From: Bolinopsis microptera
Lineage: Eukaryota > Ctenophora > Tentaculata > Lobata > Bolinopsidae
DNA: 64,000 nucleotides
Assembly: GCF_026151205.1 (NCBI RefSeq)
Contig: NC_087072.1
Coordinates: 14,608,169-14,672,168 of the forward strand
Direction of reading: 5' to 3'
In this document: one piece after another, positions 22,465 through 35,031 of the stretch
How positions within the stretch are numbered: the first letter of the stretch is position 1
Layout: every line of letters starts with the position of its first letter
Notes under the pieces: generated by a model
What the model was told of the DNA's origin: nothing
Database searches by the model: none
What the model saw: the letters and a program-made list of their open reading frames with translations, nothing else
Made by a program: the position numbers and the translations under genes

Positions 22465-23083
22465 CAGGGGTGTAGGAATGATTTTCTTCATGGGGGGCCA
22501 AATTCTAAATATTTTTTGGCGCTTCGCGCCAAAGCCTAATTTTCGAGGGTAAGGACGAAAGGAAATTGCAGCATGTGCGGTATCGCGATTTTTCACCTTT
22601 GCCGCGACAAATCGCGATTTTTAAAATCCTGGCCTCACGACAAATCGCGATTTTTTCAGTTCTCCGCGTCAAATTGCGCATTTTCCTTTAAATCTGAGGA
22701 CTAAATTCGCGTATTTTCCTTCAAATCTGTGGGCCAAATATTACGTTTTCTATAATTAGTAATAGTACATGAGACCAATCAGTATCACATCCACAACCTT
22801 CCGAATGTAGGTACGGACTTCGAAAACCGAAAAAAAATATTTTTGGCTCATAATGATCAGGGTAGCATGAAACATGTACAAAAGTACATAGTTTCCAAGA
22901 TAACCTTGAAAATTTTTGACTTAGAAAATTTTTGACTTCGGGGGAAAAATGTTTTTCCCCAAAAATTTTTAGAAACCTAAATTAAAAAGTTGGCCCTTTT
23001 TGGCCCCTGACCAGATTTCATGGGGGGGGGGGGGGGGGGGGGGGCGATGGCCCCCCTGCCCCCCCCCGCTTCCTACACCCCTG
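22465..23083. mobile_element. hAT-type MITE with 8-bp target duplication
   Basis: Terminal inverted repeats CAGGGGTGTAGGAA / TTCCTACACCCCTG bound 619 bp, flanked on both sides by the 8-bp duplication GCTGTACT (22457-22464, 23084-23091). The 8-bp duplication and CAG..CTG ends are hAT hallmarks. The other arm of the host element shows the uninterrupted site. The interior repeats CAAATCGCGATTTTT-like motifs and holds a run of 23 G (22022+1000, i.e. 23022-23044). No coding region. Confidence 0.92.
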
Positions 23084-23345
23084 GCTGTACTGTAGTTTAT
23101 ATCTAATCTAATTACCCCCTATTATAGAAACCGTAAATTTATTTCCTGACAGAAAGCTAGAAATTTACCAAAATATCGACATTGTTATAAAATTATTTTG
23201 ATGAACATTCCTTAGCTAAAATTGCACGAGAAATCGATTAAACTTGGTTTCAGAGCTCAACAATGCTTCCTTATGCCTTAAAATCCATGTTTTATCGATA
23301 CAATCAATATTATGATCCTGTTTATTAATTAGTAACAGGTAACAA

Positions 23346-24409
23346 TTTTATTTACTGATCCTCTTATTTGTAAAGCTATCCTCAATACATTATGCAGTTA
23401 CAAAGTGTGATAACCGTTTCAACAGGGGTCGAATTCACAAAAATAACGTAAACCATTGATTTAAAGCAACCGCCTCTCCTCAAGGACAAAAGAAAATTGC
23501 GATTATTTGGGCCAAAAATCGCGGCGCCGCAACAAGTCAAACTAGGCAAAATCGCGGCGAATTTGCGGTGAAAGATAATGTATTTGCAGAGCTAAGTTAG
23601 ATGTCATAAATTAGTTAACTAGCTTGTTAGTATAGATAGATTCGGGAGCGACAGACTCGTCAGGCAAAACAATAGCATCTATATTAATAATCTTAAGTGT
23701 TAAGATCTAAACAGACTCTTTTTCATGATGTTGTTACACGAATTATGAATTAGGGATGCACTGGTTCATAGGATTAGGGTAATGAAAATTACTAGTTGGT
23801 TTGTGTGTAGATAGTAGGTCTGTGCGGCTTCTAGTGATAATAGAAAATTATTATAATTATTACGTAAAAATTATTATAAAAGTTATGTTTATATAGAAAT
23901 AAGAAGAGTAACTTACATATTGAGGCACTTTCCTAATTGTACCTATCGAGAATGACTCGGACCGAAACTTTTCTAAATCGAAATTATTTTCAAAGTTTTT
24001 CTGGAAACTACTTTTGTTCATGTTTCAAGCTTTTTCGGTCCGTACCCACATTCGGAAGGCTGTGGATGTGATTAGTTCCATATAATTATAAAGAACGTGA
24101 TATTTGGCCCTCGGATTTAAAGAAGAATGCGCAAATTTGGTCCTCAGAGAACTGGAATAATCGCAATTTGTCGCGAAGATCTGTTTGTCTCGGCAAGCGT
24201 CAAAAATCGCGCTTTGTCGCAGGGAATGGGAAAATTCGCGATTCTGCAAGTGACGCGATTTCCTTTTGACCTTGCCGCTCCTGTCTCTTGATTGCTTATG
24301 ATATGATGATCAGGAACACATGACGTATCATCACGACGATTATTGGTCACTCGAAATCGACCCGTTATTGTTAAGAATGCAATGTTGGTGTGATGGTTGT
24401 TTCTGCGTA
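23346..24409. repeat. Spacer of the TIR element with inverted hAT-family fragments
   Basis: The stretch at about 24005-24290 (TTCGGTCCGTACCCACATTC, CAATTTGTCGCG, TCGCGATTCTG) is an inverted relative of the interior of the hAT MITE at 22465, and 23480-23575 has similar CGCGG-rich pieces. This suggests an older, eroded copy in opposite orientation. Confidence 0.6.
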
Positions 24410-25024
24410 TTTTTTACCTGTTACTAATTAATCAACAGGATCATAAATCATAATATTGATTGTATCGATAAAACATGGATTTTAAGGCATAAGGAAGCAT
24501 TGTTGAGCTCTGAAACCAAGTTTAATCGATTTCTCGTGCAATTTTAGGTCAGGAATGTTCATCAAAATAATTTTATAACAATGTCGATATTTTGGTAAAT
24601 TTCTAGCTTTCTGTCAGAAAATAAATTTACGGTTTCTATAATAGGGGGTAATTAGATATAAACTACAGTACAGCTTTACTTACACCTACATTCATAAGCA
24701 TGCAAGCTCACCTGGTCCAATGAGCGGGAAACAGAGAACAAGCTCTGGTGACGTCACAGTCACGTGACCTCAGGCTCATAATAACATTACCTCAGACCCA
24801 ATCAATTGGGTTCTGGCCTGGTCAGCCCCCTGTCACCCGATCATGAGGTGACGTACGACACCTCGTTAACCCAATCAATGTCTGGAAGGCTGCAAATTTT
24901 CATATGCCAAACTCACAAGGGTCTTACGGAGTTGTGCGAGATAACGATACACAGAGGCCGCAGAATTATGAGGATTACCAGATCCTGGTGGAACCTAAGC
25001 GATCCATGATATCATGACAGGCCC

Positions 25025-26880
25025 TAATAATAATATATAAGTTAAATATATATAAAAGTAAAATAAATAAAGTAAATACAAATAAAATATAAATAAAAGT
25101 AAAATAGGTTATTCTTGAGAATAGCATATCTCAGAGTATTTATGGATCAAAGTTAAGTTGTACAGTAATACGATACAGCTTTAGCTTGCTTCATATCACC
25201 TTATCAAGGAAGGACAAGTTTCAAGAAACGAAGAACTATCTCTGTAATGTTTCTGGGGCGTTACCAGTTCTAGTAATATATTGCATGCTTGAGAATTGAG
25301 CAATGGTAATTTGCGTCACAAAATCAAACTTAATTAAATGTTACATCATTTTCTGCACAACTTTTACATTGAAAACCGTTATCTTCCAAATTTAAGACGC
25401 AGATAAGTTACTAGACCGCAGCGTAATTCTGCACAAAACCATTTTTAAAACAGTGTTAACGGAAACTTGAGTAGCTAACGCGAAAATGAACCCAAATAAA
25501 ATTAAAAGTAACAAATATTTTAATACTTTTGGAATGTGGATTAACTGTTTTTATATATATATGATATAATCTAGAACCATCGCATATTTATAGAAACACC
25601 CTGGATCTGGACAATGAACTTATTATTAATTATACGAATAAAACTGGCATCATAATTTAAAGTGAAGCGTGACACCTCAACTGATCATTGGGGTAGGTAG
25701 GATTATTCTAGAATGTTCATTGACATTATTGAAATTCCTGCTGTTACGAAACATGACCACAGCGTTGGATATCAATATAAAGCTGGTCTCATGACATAAT
25801 GTGGAGCGGGAAATCCCAACCGATCATTGGCCCCGGACTCGTGTAGAAGGTTCAGAACCTTAATTAAAACTCTGGCTAGCTGTAACGAAACAGAGCTGGT
25901 GCTGAACCAGGTGGTACTTTGCAGGCACGTGTAAATAATGGTTATTTTCAGCGGTAAAAGATGATTCGATGACTCGATCGTTGACTTCAGACTTATAGGG
26001 CCCTAACTGAATAAGGCCCTAGATAGGGCCTTAACTCGATCGAAAGGCGGATTTATGTACTTAGATTCATTTTACCTTGATGAGACTTCAAAATATAAAA
26101 TAAAAAATGAATCTAGGAAGGCGATTTGCCTTGACGGACAAATCGATCAATAGTGTGATGCTTCTCAACATAAAATAGCACGTACCATGGCCATGAAAAA
26201 GTAAAATGATCATTGACTTTCATACTCAAGCACGACAAAATTGACGATTGTATCATGCTAACAATATTAAACATTCTATATTTGGCTGCATGCAAAATAA
26301 ACAGATACGGAAATGGAGTCTCGAGAGAGATCGAAACAAATAATGCTTGAAATAGGAGCTACTAGCCAGGTAAGTTTAACTTTTCTACCATTCTATAGAG
26401 GATAATTTGTTGTAACAGCGATGAAGGTATTATCACAGTGTGACAGAAATAAAACATTCCAACACGTACAAGGCGTCAAATAACAGGTAAAATAAAGGAC
26501 AGACATCGGGATATTATAAATTTATGATCACGAGTTCTGTTTTGGTGAGATATTTCAGTAATGGTATTACAAAAATGTAATAGTATTACAAAAACGTAAA
26601 AAGATAACAAAAACATTCCCAACAAATCTCACGTACCTACAATATAACTTTATGGAAGAGAGGCCTACGGAAAATTTGCTAAATTTTGAGTACCTGTTAT
26701 ATATTATGAGAAGCATTTAAAAAGCATTTAAAATAAAAAGGAATAATTATAAAATAGCATTCAGAATGGATAAAGATAAAAGCAGCCAAAGGCTGCAACG
26801 ATTTTTCAAATCGTGATAGGAGTAGAATTCACTGAATTCTAGAGCAGAACTTTTAGAACACGATCTGTAAATAATGAATA
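25025..26880. other. Intergenic DNA
   Basis: No gene recognised. A perfect three-unit heat-shock element occurs at 25706-25718. Confidence 0.5.
25706..25718. promoter_or_regulatory. Heat-shock-element-like site
   Basis: TTCTAGAATGTTC fits TTCnnGAAnnTTC exactly. There is no gene nearby, so function is unproven. Confidence 0.3.
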
Positions 26881-27483
26881 CCTTACAAGACATATTTATA
26901 ACGTACGAAATGTGGCGGTTTTCCGAAAATTTCGCCATATTTTCGGACCGCCAAAATTTCGGTCGTCGTAATAGAATCCGTCGCATTATCTTTTAGCTTA
27001 TTTCAATGACTGTGCCTTCACTGCTTTATATTGTTTCTAAAAAGTAATATCAAGTAAAATAAATAAATAAATTCTGGCATCTTTGGACAAATATTATCAC
27101 CACACCAATGACGAATTGAATGTCAAGCAATACAGTTTAAATTTGCATTAAGATACATGTATGTGCTAACATGAAAGTCTTACAGTCTTTATACAGACTA
27201 AGTTTGAACATGATTTTACTTAACGGGTGATACTCGTAAAATATCTGTTCCATATATTGGACCGTCGACGAGTCCAACTCGTCCTGGTAGGTTGTAAACC
27301 TACAAGATTTTACCGAATTTCAGAAATTTCCTTACTGCTTACTGTCACAAAAAATGATGAAAAATACCCTTATTTTCTGTGACGTCCGAAATTTGACGGT
27401 TTTTGTTCAATTTCGCCATATTTTCGGACCGCCAAAATTTCGGTCGTCGCAAATTAGGCCGCCATAAATATGTCTTGTAAGGT
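26881..27483. mobile_element. TIR MITE with TA target duplication
   Basis: CCTTACAAGACATATTTAT at 26881 and its inverse ending at 27483 are flanked by TA. Near each end lies a direct copy of TTTCGCCATATTTTCGGACC continuing into CGCCAAAATTTCGG (about 26929-26967 and 27410-27449). There is no transposase. The interior hairpin GTAGGTTGTAAACCTAC at 27287-27303 recurs at 30631. Confidence 0.8.
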
Positions 27484-28480
27484 ATCACGTACAGGAGATA
27501 GAAAGGGAGCAAGATCGGATCGGAATGTAAAATAGTTTAACTTTAGGTCTTGGGAACCAGTATTACACAAACACAAATTGTATTGTTAGTAGACTTTCTG
27601 AACGGTCAATATCCAACAACGAAGTAAGAACTTATGAAATCCGAATAAATTAAAGTAAGGACGGCTCAAAGTCTTGCCTCAGGTGGATAATCGTTATTTT
27701 TCAAGGAAATACCGGATACCACGAGCACCATATAGAAAGGGAGTAAGATAAGGTCTGCTTTAAGACTTTAAGATATGTGAAATTAAGTTAGCAGAATAAT
27801 GAATTTCATTACCGCATAGCAAGAGTTATATTTGAATATTTGTTCATTAATGTAAGCTCATTGCTCAATGGTCTGCACACGCCGGATCCCAGCTTGTACA
27901 ACCCAACCTAGCAATCATTACAAAGAAGGTGCCATTATGGGCCCAGTGATTTGATTTAAGGGGGGGGGGGGGGGGGGGGGGGTTCAACCTGAAACTTTTG
28001 TGAAACTTGATTCTGACATAGCAGTTGACCAACAAACTAGGACCCGTGACCAAACTTTTGAGGGGATCCCGGACTTTTTGGGGAAGTCACTTTTGCGAAA
28101 ATCGCGAACTGAGATGTGGGGAGTTTTCTTCATTTTTAGTGGTCTTTTGGCTTTAGTTTCCACATTTCTATAAATATTAAGCAAAAAAGTCAAATTACAA
28201 GTCAAGTTAGGTTAACGATGCCGCACGAAAAAATTGATCGCTTATAAAAAAACTTACCCGAAGAGAGTCTCTTTCAGAGTTCGCAGCCATTGAATCAAAA
28301 TCAAATAAAAACAAATGAAAAATATAAACAGGAGACAAAAGACGACGAACATGAAATGCAGACGAAGAAAATGCAATTGCAATGTTGATGCGATTGCATG
28401 AATAATGAATAAGCAGCCAGAGGTTGCATATCAAGCTTGAAATACTGCCAGGTGGTTCTGGACCTTCATTAATCTAGAAG

Positions 28481-28493
28481 TTCTAGAATATTC
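28481..28493. promoter_or_regulatory. Heat-shock-element-like site
   Basis: TTCTAGAATATTC, an exact TTCnnGAAnnTTC. Confidence 0.3.
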
Positions 28494-28689
28494 CCTGCTA
28501 CTCTGCTGGCTTAATAAATGCTGGCGGGGCACAGGAAAGTTAGCGTACTCTTCTGGCTGGGAATCTTAAAGTACTGTAACTACCAACTATTGATACTTAA
28601 TATGTGCTAAAAGGACATATGTCCTATGTATATTATAACTTATATGGTCGATTTCCATTGAACATACTATTCATTTATTGGTAGACGTC

Positions 28690-28702
28690 TTCTAGAACAT
28701 TC
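28690..28702. promoter_or_regulatory. Heat-shock-element-like site
   Basis: TTCTAGAACATTC, an exact TTCnnGAAnnTTC, with a further GAAATGTTC nearby. Confidence 0.3.
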
Positions 28703-28897
28703 TACCTGGCGAAATGTTCTGGAAAAATCGAACAAAACAAAACATAGCCACCACGAATGCCAAAATATAACATATTTACATAATTATCTATCAGGTATAA
28801 CTATCGCGTAGTTGTATAGCTACGAAGTACGATGTCAGACATATAATAGAAAGTTTAGACCCTCGTAGCTCATCTTGGAGCTTCATTAATTAGGATA

Positions 28898-28910
28898 TTC
28901 TAGAAATTTC
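28898..28910. promoter_or_regulatory. Heat-shock-element-like site
   Basis: TTCTAGAAATTTC, an exact TTCnnGAAnnTTC. Confidence 0.3.
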
Positions 28911-29083
28911 TACACTAGCTTATATTATTATATATATTAGTGCACTTTGCTGAATACTAAGTACTAAAAGTGCTATTAAGCAATGAGGACATGATAACTG
29001 ATAAGGATATTATTACTTAATAAAGATAATTCCTTTTGTTCTGTTCCAGGAAAGTTATGTAATATTTTGAAATTTGATAGGGA

Positions 29084-29636
29084 GGGACCCCTCCCTATCA
29101 TATCACAAAAAACGATAATCGTAATATAAGTTATACTGCCAACTTGCGTGTTGATCAACACGCGGGCGGGAAGCAGAACTACAGCAATTTTTTTGATCGA
29201 CAAACTTTCAAAGTTTTTACACAAAGTATTATCTACATTACTCTATTGTAAAAATATTAGCCGAAAGACATGTACGTGCCTTGACAAGTGACCAAGTGTA
29301 AACAAAATTAGGGACACAGAAACACTAGATGACCAGTTAACTGGTCATAGCAATTACTATACATCGGGCCCTGAGTGCACCTATGAGTGGAGCTATGCTG
29401 CAACCAAGGCATGCTAGGTTTATTCAAATGGACTAAAAGGTCACAGTTTAAAATATAAATATCATAGAAACGGACCACAAACATATAAGATTTAAGAACT
29501 TAATATTAAGATAATATCTCATTACAATTAATTTAAAGATATGCTCACTATAAACAAATATAATATCACTATCATGAAATTTAGAGTTCACAATTTTAGA
29601 GTTTAAAGATTTAGAGAATTATGATATTATTTATAT
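29084..29636 (+). repeat. Direct segmental repeat, left copy
   Basis: About 550 bp from GGGACCCCTCCCTATCA to GAATTATGATAT is repeated with few differences at 31177-31717, same strand, about 2.1 kb away. Confidence 0.93.
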
Positions 29637-29758
29637 CTGATATTTATTTATTCTGAAGGAATGCACACATATTTAATCGGTAAAAGCAGTGAAATTGTGC
29701 GATGGCGTGCAGCAGCAGCATTGTTAACCAGCTCTTAGTAAGTCATATCTCGTTTTAG

Positions 29759-30515
29759 GGGACACACGCCAAAACCTTCTTTGCCGGGATTCGGGATTTG
29801 GTTTCATATTATGTCTATGAAGATACTAGAAAGCCCGTGGTAACAGGGATGAAGCTAGTAGGTTTCTATTTTTTGGTAGTCAGTTTTTATAGCATCAAAA
29901 AATATCCGTCATAATCGAGTATACAGCCCATTAAAATGTAGCTCGCACTGAACACAATGTAATTACCACAAAACCGATCAAAATGATGTTAAAACAATCA
30001 TTGCACGTGCACGTGCACATTTCAACACCGTTACCATGGTTACTTTGCAACTACATATTTCTCGTCTAATTTGCACGTGGGCGGTCGTACAACAGAAATA
30101 ATTCTTTGAATTATAGTAGAGATAGAAAACCCGTGGTCACAGCTTCACAAGGAGGAAGCTAATAGTATTTTTTGTTAGTAAGTTTAAATCGCGTCAAAAA
30201 ATATCCTACACAACCGAAGATACAGCCAATTAAAATGTTGCTCGCACTAAACACAGCGTAATATCAACAAAACCGATCATAATGACGTTAAAACAATCAT
30301 TGCACGTGCACGTGCGTGTAACAATCCTCGTTACCATGGTCACTATGCAACTTCATATTTCTCGTCTGATTTGCACGTGGGCGGTCGTACATACATCAGA
30401 AATAATTCTTTGAATTATAGTAGAGACTAGAGATAGATAAAAAATAAGATTTGATACATTGATAGATGATTTTAGATGATTTTAGAAGAAAAATTGTCTT
30501 AAATAATTTTCTAGC
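29759..30515. mobile_element. Rearranged copy of the 31776 inverted-repeat element
   Basis: 29759-29840 matches the left arm of the element at 31776 (CCGGGATTCGGGATTTG), and 30433-30515 matches its subterminal part (AAGATTTGATACATTG). The interior between them is replaced by the tandem duplication at 29825-30420. Confidence 0.6.
29825..30420 (+). repeat. 299-bp tandem duplication
   Basis: Two copies, about 29825-30117 and 30120-30420, share CATTGCACGTGCACGTG, GTTACCATGG and TTTGCACGTGGGCGGTCGTAC in the same order, diverged by point changes and small indels. Confidence 0.85.
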
Positions 30516-30539
30516 TCGAACACAAGGGTCCCCCCTTGT

Positions 30540-30581
30540 ACAAGGTTTACAAGGTTTACAAGGTTTACAAGGTTTACAAAA
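30540..30581. repeat. 9-bp microsatellite (CAAGGTTTA)n
   Basis: Four clean repeats of CAAGGTTTA. Confidence 0.9.
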
Positions 30582-31176
30582 ATAGATCTATATATTATAG
30601 TATAACGAGTCCAACTCGGCGCAGGTCTTGGTAGGTTATAAACCTACAAACCAGTGCCCGACACCAGGCTTTTTAGATACCTCATTTATTGGACCTCTGC
30701 GCATGGAAGAAGATCCAGTGATCACCCGTAAAAGAATTGATTGAAATGTTTGCTGGAAGACGCTGCATCGTTCTCAGGAAACACAGACACAGATATCGAC
30801 AGATAGTGTGTTTGCTGGTGACCGCGCAAGCACTAAAAAGAAATGATACGACACAAAGGGGAGTTCATTGTTGCAGCCTGAAGGCTACTCTATAATGATT
30901 GAGGAGACCTAATCAAGTTCAAGTAAGGACATGTGATATATTTTATAGAATATGAAAATTCGAAAGCTTGCATTTTTGTTTATTTGTCTTAGTCTTACAG
31001 TTACTCTTACAGTCTTACCACTGGGCAATCAATGACCAGCAGATAATTATAGCCTCATGAAATAGAGTCTTATATGTGTAACGGGAGCACTTTACAATGC
31101 AAAACCTTCTAGTTTTGGATTATGTAATAATTCATTATTATTATATTTTAATAATTTATTTTTTCAGACTTCATCT
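30582..31176. other. Intergenic DNA
   Basis: No gene seen. The hairpin GTAGGTTATAAACCTAC at 30631-30647 matches the one in the MITE at 26881. Confidence 0.4.
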
Positions 31177-31717
31177 GGGACCCCTCCCTATCACAAAAAA
31201 CGATAATCGTAATATAAGTTATACTGCCAACTTGCGTGTTGATCAACACGCAGGCGGGAACCAGAACTACAGCAATTTTTTTGATCAACAAACTTTCAAA
31301 GTCTTTACACAAAGTATTATCTACAATACTCTATTGTAAAAATATTAGCCGAAAGACATGTACGTGCCTTGACAAGTGACCAAGTGTAAACAAAATTAGG
31401 GACACAGAAACACCAGATGACCAGTTAACTGGTCATATCAATTACATCGGGCCCTGAGTGCACCTATGAGTGGAGCTATGCTGCAACCAAGGCATGCTAG
31501 GTTTATTCAAATGGACTAAAAGGTCACAGTTTAAAATATAAATATCATAGAAACGGACCACAAACATTTAAGATTTAAGAACTTTATTAAGATAATATCT
31601 CATTACAATTAATTTAAAGATATGCTCACTATAAACAAATATAATATCACTATCATGAAATTTAGAGTTCACAATTTTAGAGTTTAAAGATTTAGAGAAT
31701 TATGATATGATTTATAT
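31177..31717 (+). repeat. Direct segmental repeat, right copy
   Basis: Partner of 29084-29636. It ends at a run of C (31723-31737) and then resumes with the shared CAGCATTGTTAACCAGCTCT sequence that also follows the left copy. Confidence 0.93.
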
Positions 31718-31775
31718 AATCGCCCCCCCCCCCCCCCATCACCAGCATTGTTAACCAGCTCTTGGTAAGTCATAT

Positions 31776-32520
31776 CACACCAAAACCTTTTTTGCCGGGA
31801 TTCGGGATTTGACTTCATATTATGAAGATATAGATTAAAAAAATAAGATTTGATACATTGCATTGATAGATGATTTTAGGATATTTTAGAAGAAAAATTG
31901 TCTTAAATAATTTTGTACAAATTGTAGACATTTAAAAAAAAATTTTGTGTCTTGAATTGAAGTATTATAAATTTGGTACTAAAAGATCCGTCTTACGATT
32001 CTGTACAAATTATTTCAAAAAAAACTTTGATACTTTTTGAGTTATAGGCATTTTAAGCCTTAAATCTGCCATTTTCGGCCCTTTTTTTACATGAAATTTA
32101 CTAAGACCTTTGAGGCCAGATTTCATACCCTAAAACTCAAAATTGAGAGAAATCCTGTTTTTGAAGCGATATCTTAGACCTGGGTGATTTGTAAAATGTA
32201 CAACTTTAATAGTAGGCAAAAATTTCAATTTTGCTTCTCTCGACCTTGTTTGGTTTGTAACTTCGTCATTTATTGTTCAATTATATAATCCTTTGGAGGG
32301 CTTCTTGTACGGATTGTAAGTGATGTTCAGTAAAAATTGTCTAAATTATCGGTATTTCAGTGACAGACTTTACCAAATTAAAAAAATTCCTAAAAGAAAA
32401 TTGTTTTTTTCGAAAGTGCGTACTCTAAAAAAATTTTCAATGTATCAAATCTGATTGTTTTTATCTATATTTTCATAATATGAAGTCAAATCCCGAATCC
32501 CGGTAAAAAAGGTTTTGGTG
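31776..32520. mobile_element. Inverted-repeat element with ~85-bp arms
   Basis: The left arm 31776-31864 (CACCAAAACCTTTTTTGCCG..., CGGGATTCGGGATTTG, GATTTGATACATTG) is inverted at 32437-32520. No coding region between. Target duplication was not resolved. Confidence 0.75.
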
Positions 32521-34650
32521 TATGTCCCCTTAATTTGCTCCAGAACTTTTCGGATTGATTTTTTTTTTGTAATTTTTAAAGTGGCTTCACCTTTATTTAA
32601 AAATTCAACCGTTTATTTATAAAAAAATGTCTTTATTTCAACAATATTCCCGTTCTGACTTCTAGCTAGAGCTTTAACTACAGATAAAAAGCTGTCTTAA
32701 TACGAAAATTCAAAATTGTGTGTTGCCGTCCTGGTCGATCCTTGTTTGCAATGCCAAGTACAAAGTTAACACGAACATAGCTCACTGTACGTGTAAAACC
32801 ACGAACATAGCACTGTACGTGTAAAACAGTCCCACGAACCAGAGCACAACCCATTGCTCTGGAGTCTGGAGCACTTATCTTAGCATAATAGCTATAACAA
32901 GACCGTTTAGTAATATTGTGAAATTTAGTAACCGACTGACCATGTCTGATGGCGCTTCCTCCAGTCTAGCAAACAGAATATTCTTCAGAATTGAGAAATT
33001 ATATGCAGATTGCAATCCAACGGAATAATATGCGATCTAAAGAAATGTTCTAGAAGGCGCCAATGGCTGGTCATGGTGTTCAAACCACTTACTACGGGCG
33101 TTGGTTTGCCAGGAAAATTAGTGCATTATTAAGCTGAACATCTCCAAAATTTCCAATGCTCAAATTGCGAGTACTAATAGTTTGGTAGCTACTCTTACAG
33201 AACTACCAGGTTAGTAATTATAATACATTAAATTTAAATGACTAGAAGATAGCGAATAAGTTTTAACTTAAAATAAGTACAAGCTACTGTACATATGAAC
33301 TTAATAGAAGGAAATAATATTGTCTTTTCGCAATAACATCCGTTAAAAAGTTAGCTTTGTATATCTATTATCTAGTACTTTGTTAATCTAACTTAACAAG
33401 CCTTGAACAAAATGCACACGAAGGTGTCAGAATTTAAGGATTGCACGTTCAAAGAACTAAACTTCACTGCTACTCAACGCTAGCTTAGCACTTCCGCGTG
33501 TTTTAAAAGCATTCCTAGCATATTTCACAACAGAGGGTGTGTCAGGAGGTGTATTCAGTATCTAAAAGAGGTGTTGGCCTATCTACTCACATCGCGGATA
33601 GAAGCCGGGAGAACTAATGCGGAGAAGGCTTGTCTGCAGATCTGTTCGGGATTACCAGAGCTCAAGGGGCCGTCAAGCTCAACAGGAGAGTAAACAATGT
33701 GGCGAGGATATTATGGTTGGCAGTCTTTGAATTTTGGTCGAGTGTGAGGTGGTTCTTCAATACCTCACAAAATTCGGTTTAAATGTTGATAATGGGTTTA
33801 ATTTTTAACAGGTTACATCGTCTAGTAAAGCTGTTATATATTTAAAATGAAATTACGTTATTTTCCAATGATAAGCTAACAAATTCTTGGAAATAAGGAC
33901 CGAAGATTCATGCGAATCCCGCCATCTTTTATGAGCTTACAACTTTATAAGAATTAAGATGCTACAGAGCATATATATTATATAATATAATAAACTTGTA
34001 GTCAAACCTATACAGGATAATGGTTAGGACATTATGGATATTTTCTGGGAACTAATTTGCCACGACCATTTCTGTTCAGGAATGTGTTGTCCCAAACACA
34101 ACCACGGAGAATTAAAGGTAGATCTGATGGGCACAACTAGCTAGAGCATAAAATGACTGTTACCTTTCCAATAATCAGCTAACAAATTCTTGGAAATATG
34201 GACAAAACGTGTATTATGTGTAGTATGCGAATCCCGTCACCTTTTACAAGCTTACAAGGAGCTACAATCTACATACCATATAAGGAGCTAGATATCATAC
34301 TATAAATCACATACTTTTGAAAACGAGACCTGTATTCTCATTCAAAACTGAGAAACATCATCCAGACAAAATTATAGAACTAAACATTCGCTTGTGAGGC
34401 GTGGGTCATAGAGGCTAACATTCACGTAATCAGATAAACCAATAGAGCAACTACACCGTCTCTCTTCGTAACCTAATATCAATTAACCCAATCACTAACG
34501 GCTGTATAGCTGCTCCTGGAATGATTTCTAAATGAACGAAGAGATCAACATATTATTATGCTAAGAAAATAGCCGATCTATAATTTAAAGCTTTCTCTTT
34601 AATATACGGTTTCCGCTGGAAGCTTCTGACATACTTATAAGCAAATATAT
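32521..34650. other. Intergenic DNA
   Basis: No gene recognised. There is a small tandem repeat of CACGAACATAGCWCACTGTACGTG type at about 32770-32835. A related pair of segments around CAATAATCAGCTAACAAATT lies near 33866 and 34166. Confidence 0.4.
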
Positions 34651-34803
34651 GGTACGGCACCAGCCAGTCGGGCACGTGGTCACCGAGTGACGCAGTCACG
34701 AGGTATAGTCAGCTGATAGATAACGTGACCAATATTAGCCAGTGAGAAGGGCTGGATTTCACGCTTAAGCAAAATTAGATTCACAGCTCACAATTTGCTT
34801 GAC

Positions 34804-34890
34804 GCAAGCTTCTTCTGTGACATCGATACTTACCACTTACATTTATTCCGTACTGTACTCAATAAATGTAACTCACGTGACAAAAGAGCG
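34804..34890 (+). repeat. Left 87-bp direct repeat with lox-like palindrome
   Basis: It contains TTACATTTATT (34837-34847), a 13-nt spacer, and AATAAATGTAA (34861-34871): a perfect 11-bp inverted pair. It is matched by the repeat at 36677 in the same orientation. Confidence 0.9.
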
Positions 34891-35031
34891 GCCACTTGAA
34901 AAATGAATTATCATCTCAAACGTTTTAAATTAGTGGAGTAGATCGGAACTCGGAAGGAACTACTTTCATAAATTGTAACAGGAAATGGTGACCAACAATT
35001 TGAAATTAAATCGCACTGTTTTGTTTACATA

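Larger units (their letters stand above)
22105..25024. mobile_element. TIR element with ~620-bp inverted arms and TA target duplication
   Basis: Ends GGGCCTGTCATGATATCATG (22105) and its inverse (to 25024) are flanked by TA on both sides (22103-22104, 25025-25026). The arms are 22105-22464 plus 23084-23345 on the left and 24410-25024 on the right, similar throughout with scattered differences. The left arm is split by a later hAT-type insertion. No transposase gene is visible between the arms, so it is a non-autonomous foldback-like element; TA suggests a Tc1/mariner-type source. Without the insert it is about 2.3 kb. Confidence 0.85.
27484..29083. other. Intergenic DNA with poly-G run and three heat-shock-element motifs
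   Basis: No gene recognised. There is a run of 23 G at 27960-27982. Loosely related segments containing TTCATTAAT and TTCTAGAA occur near 28465, 28690 and 28880. Confidence 0.5.

Noticed and set aside
27263-27306. Hammerhead ribozyme suggested by GACGAGTCC
   Set aside because: The CTGANGA and GAAA core strands are not both present; only stacked palindromes remain.
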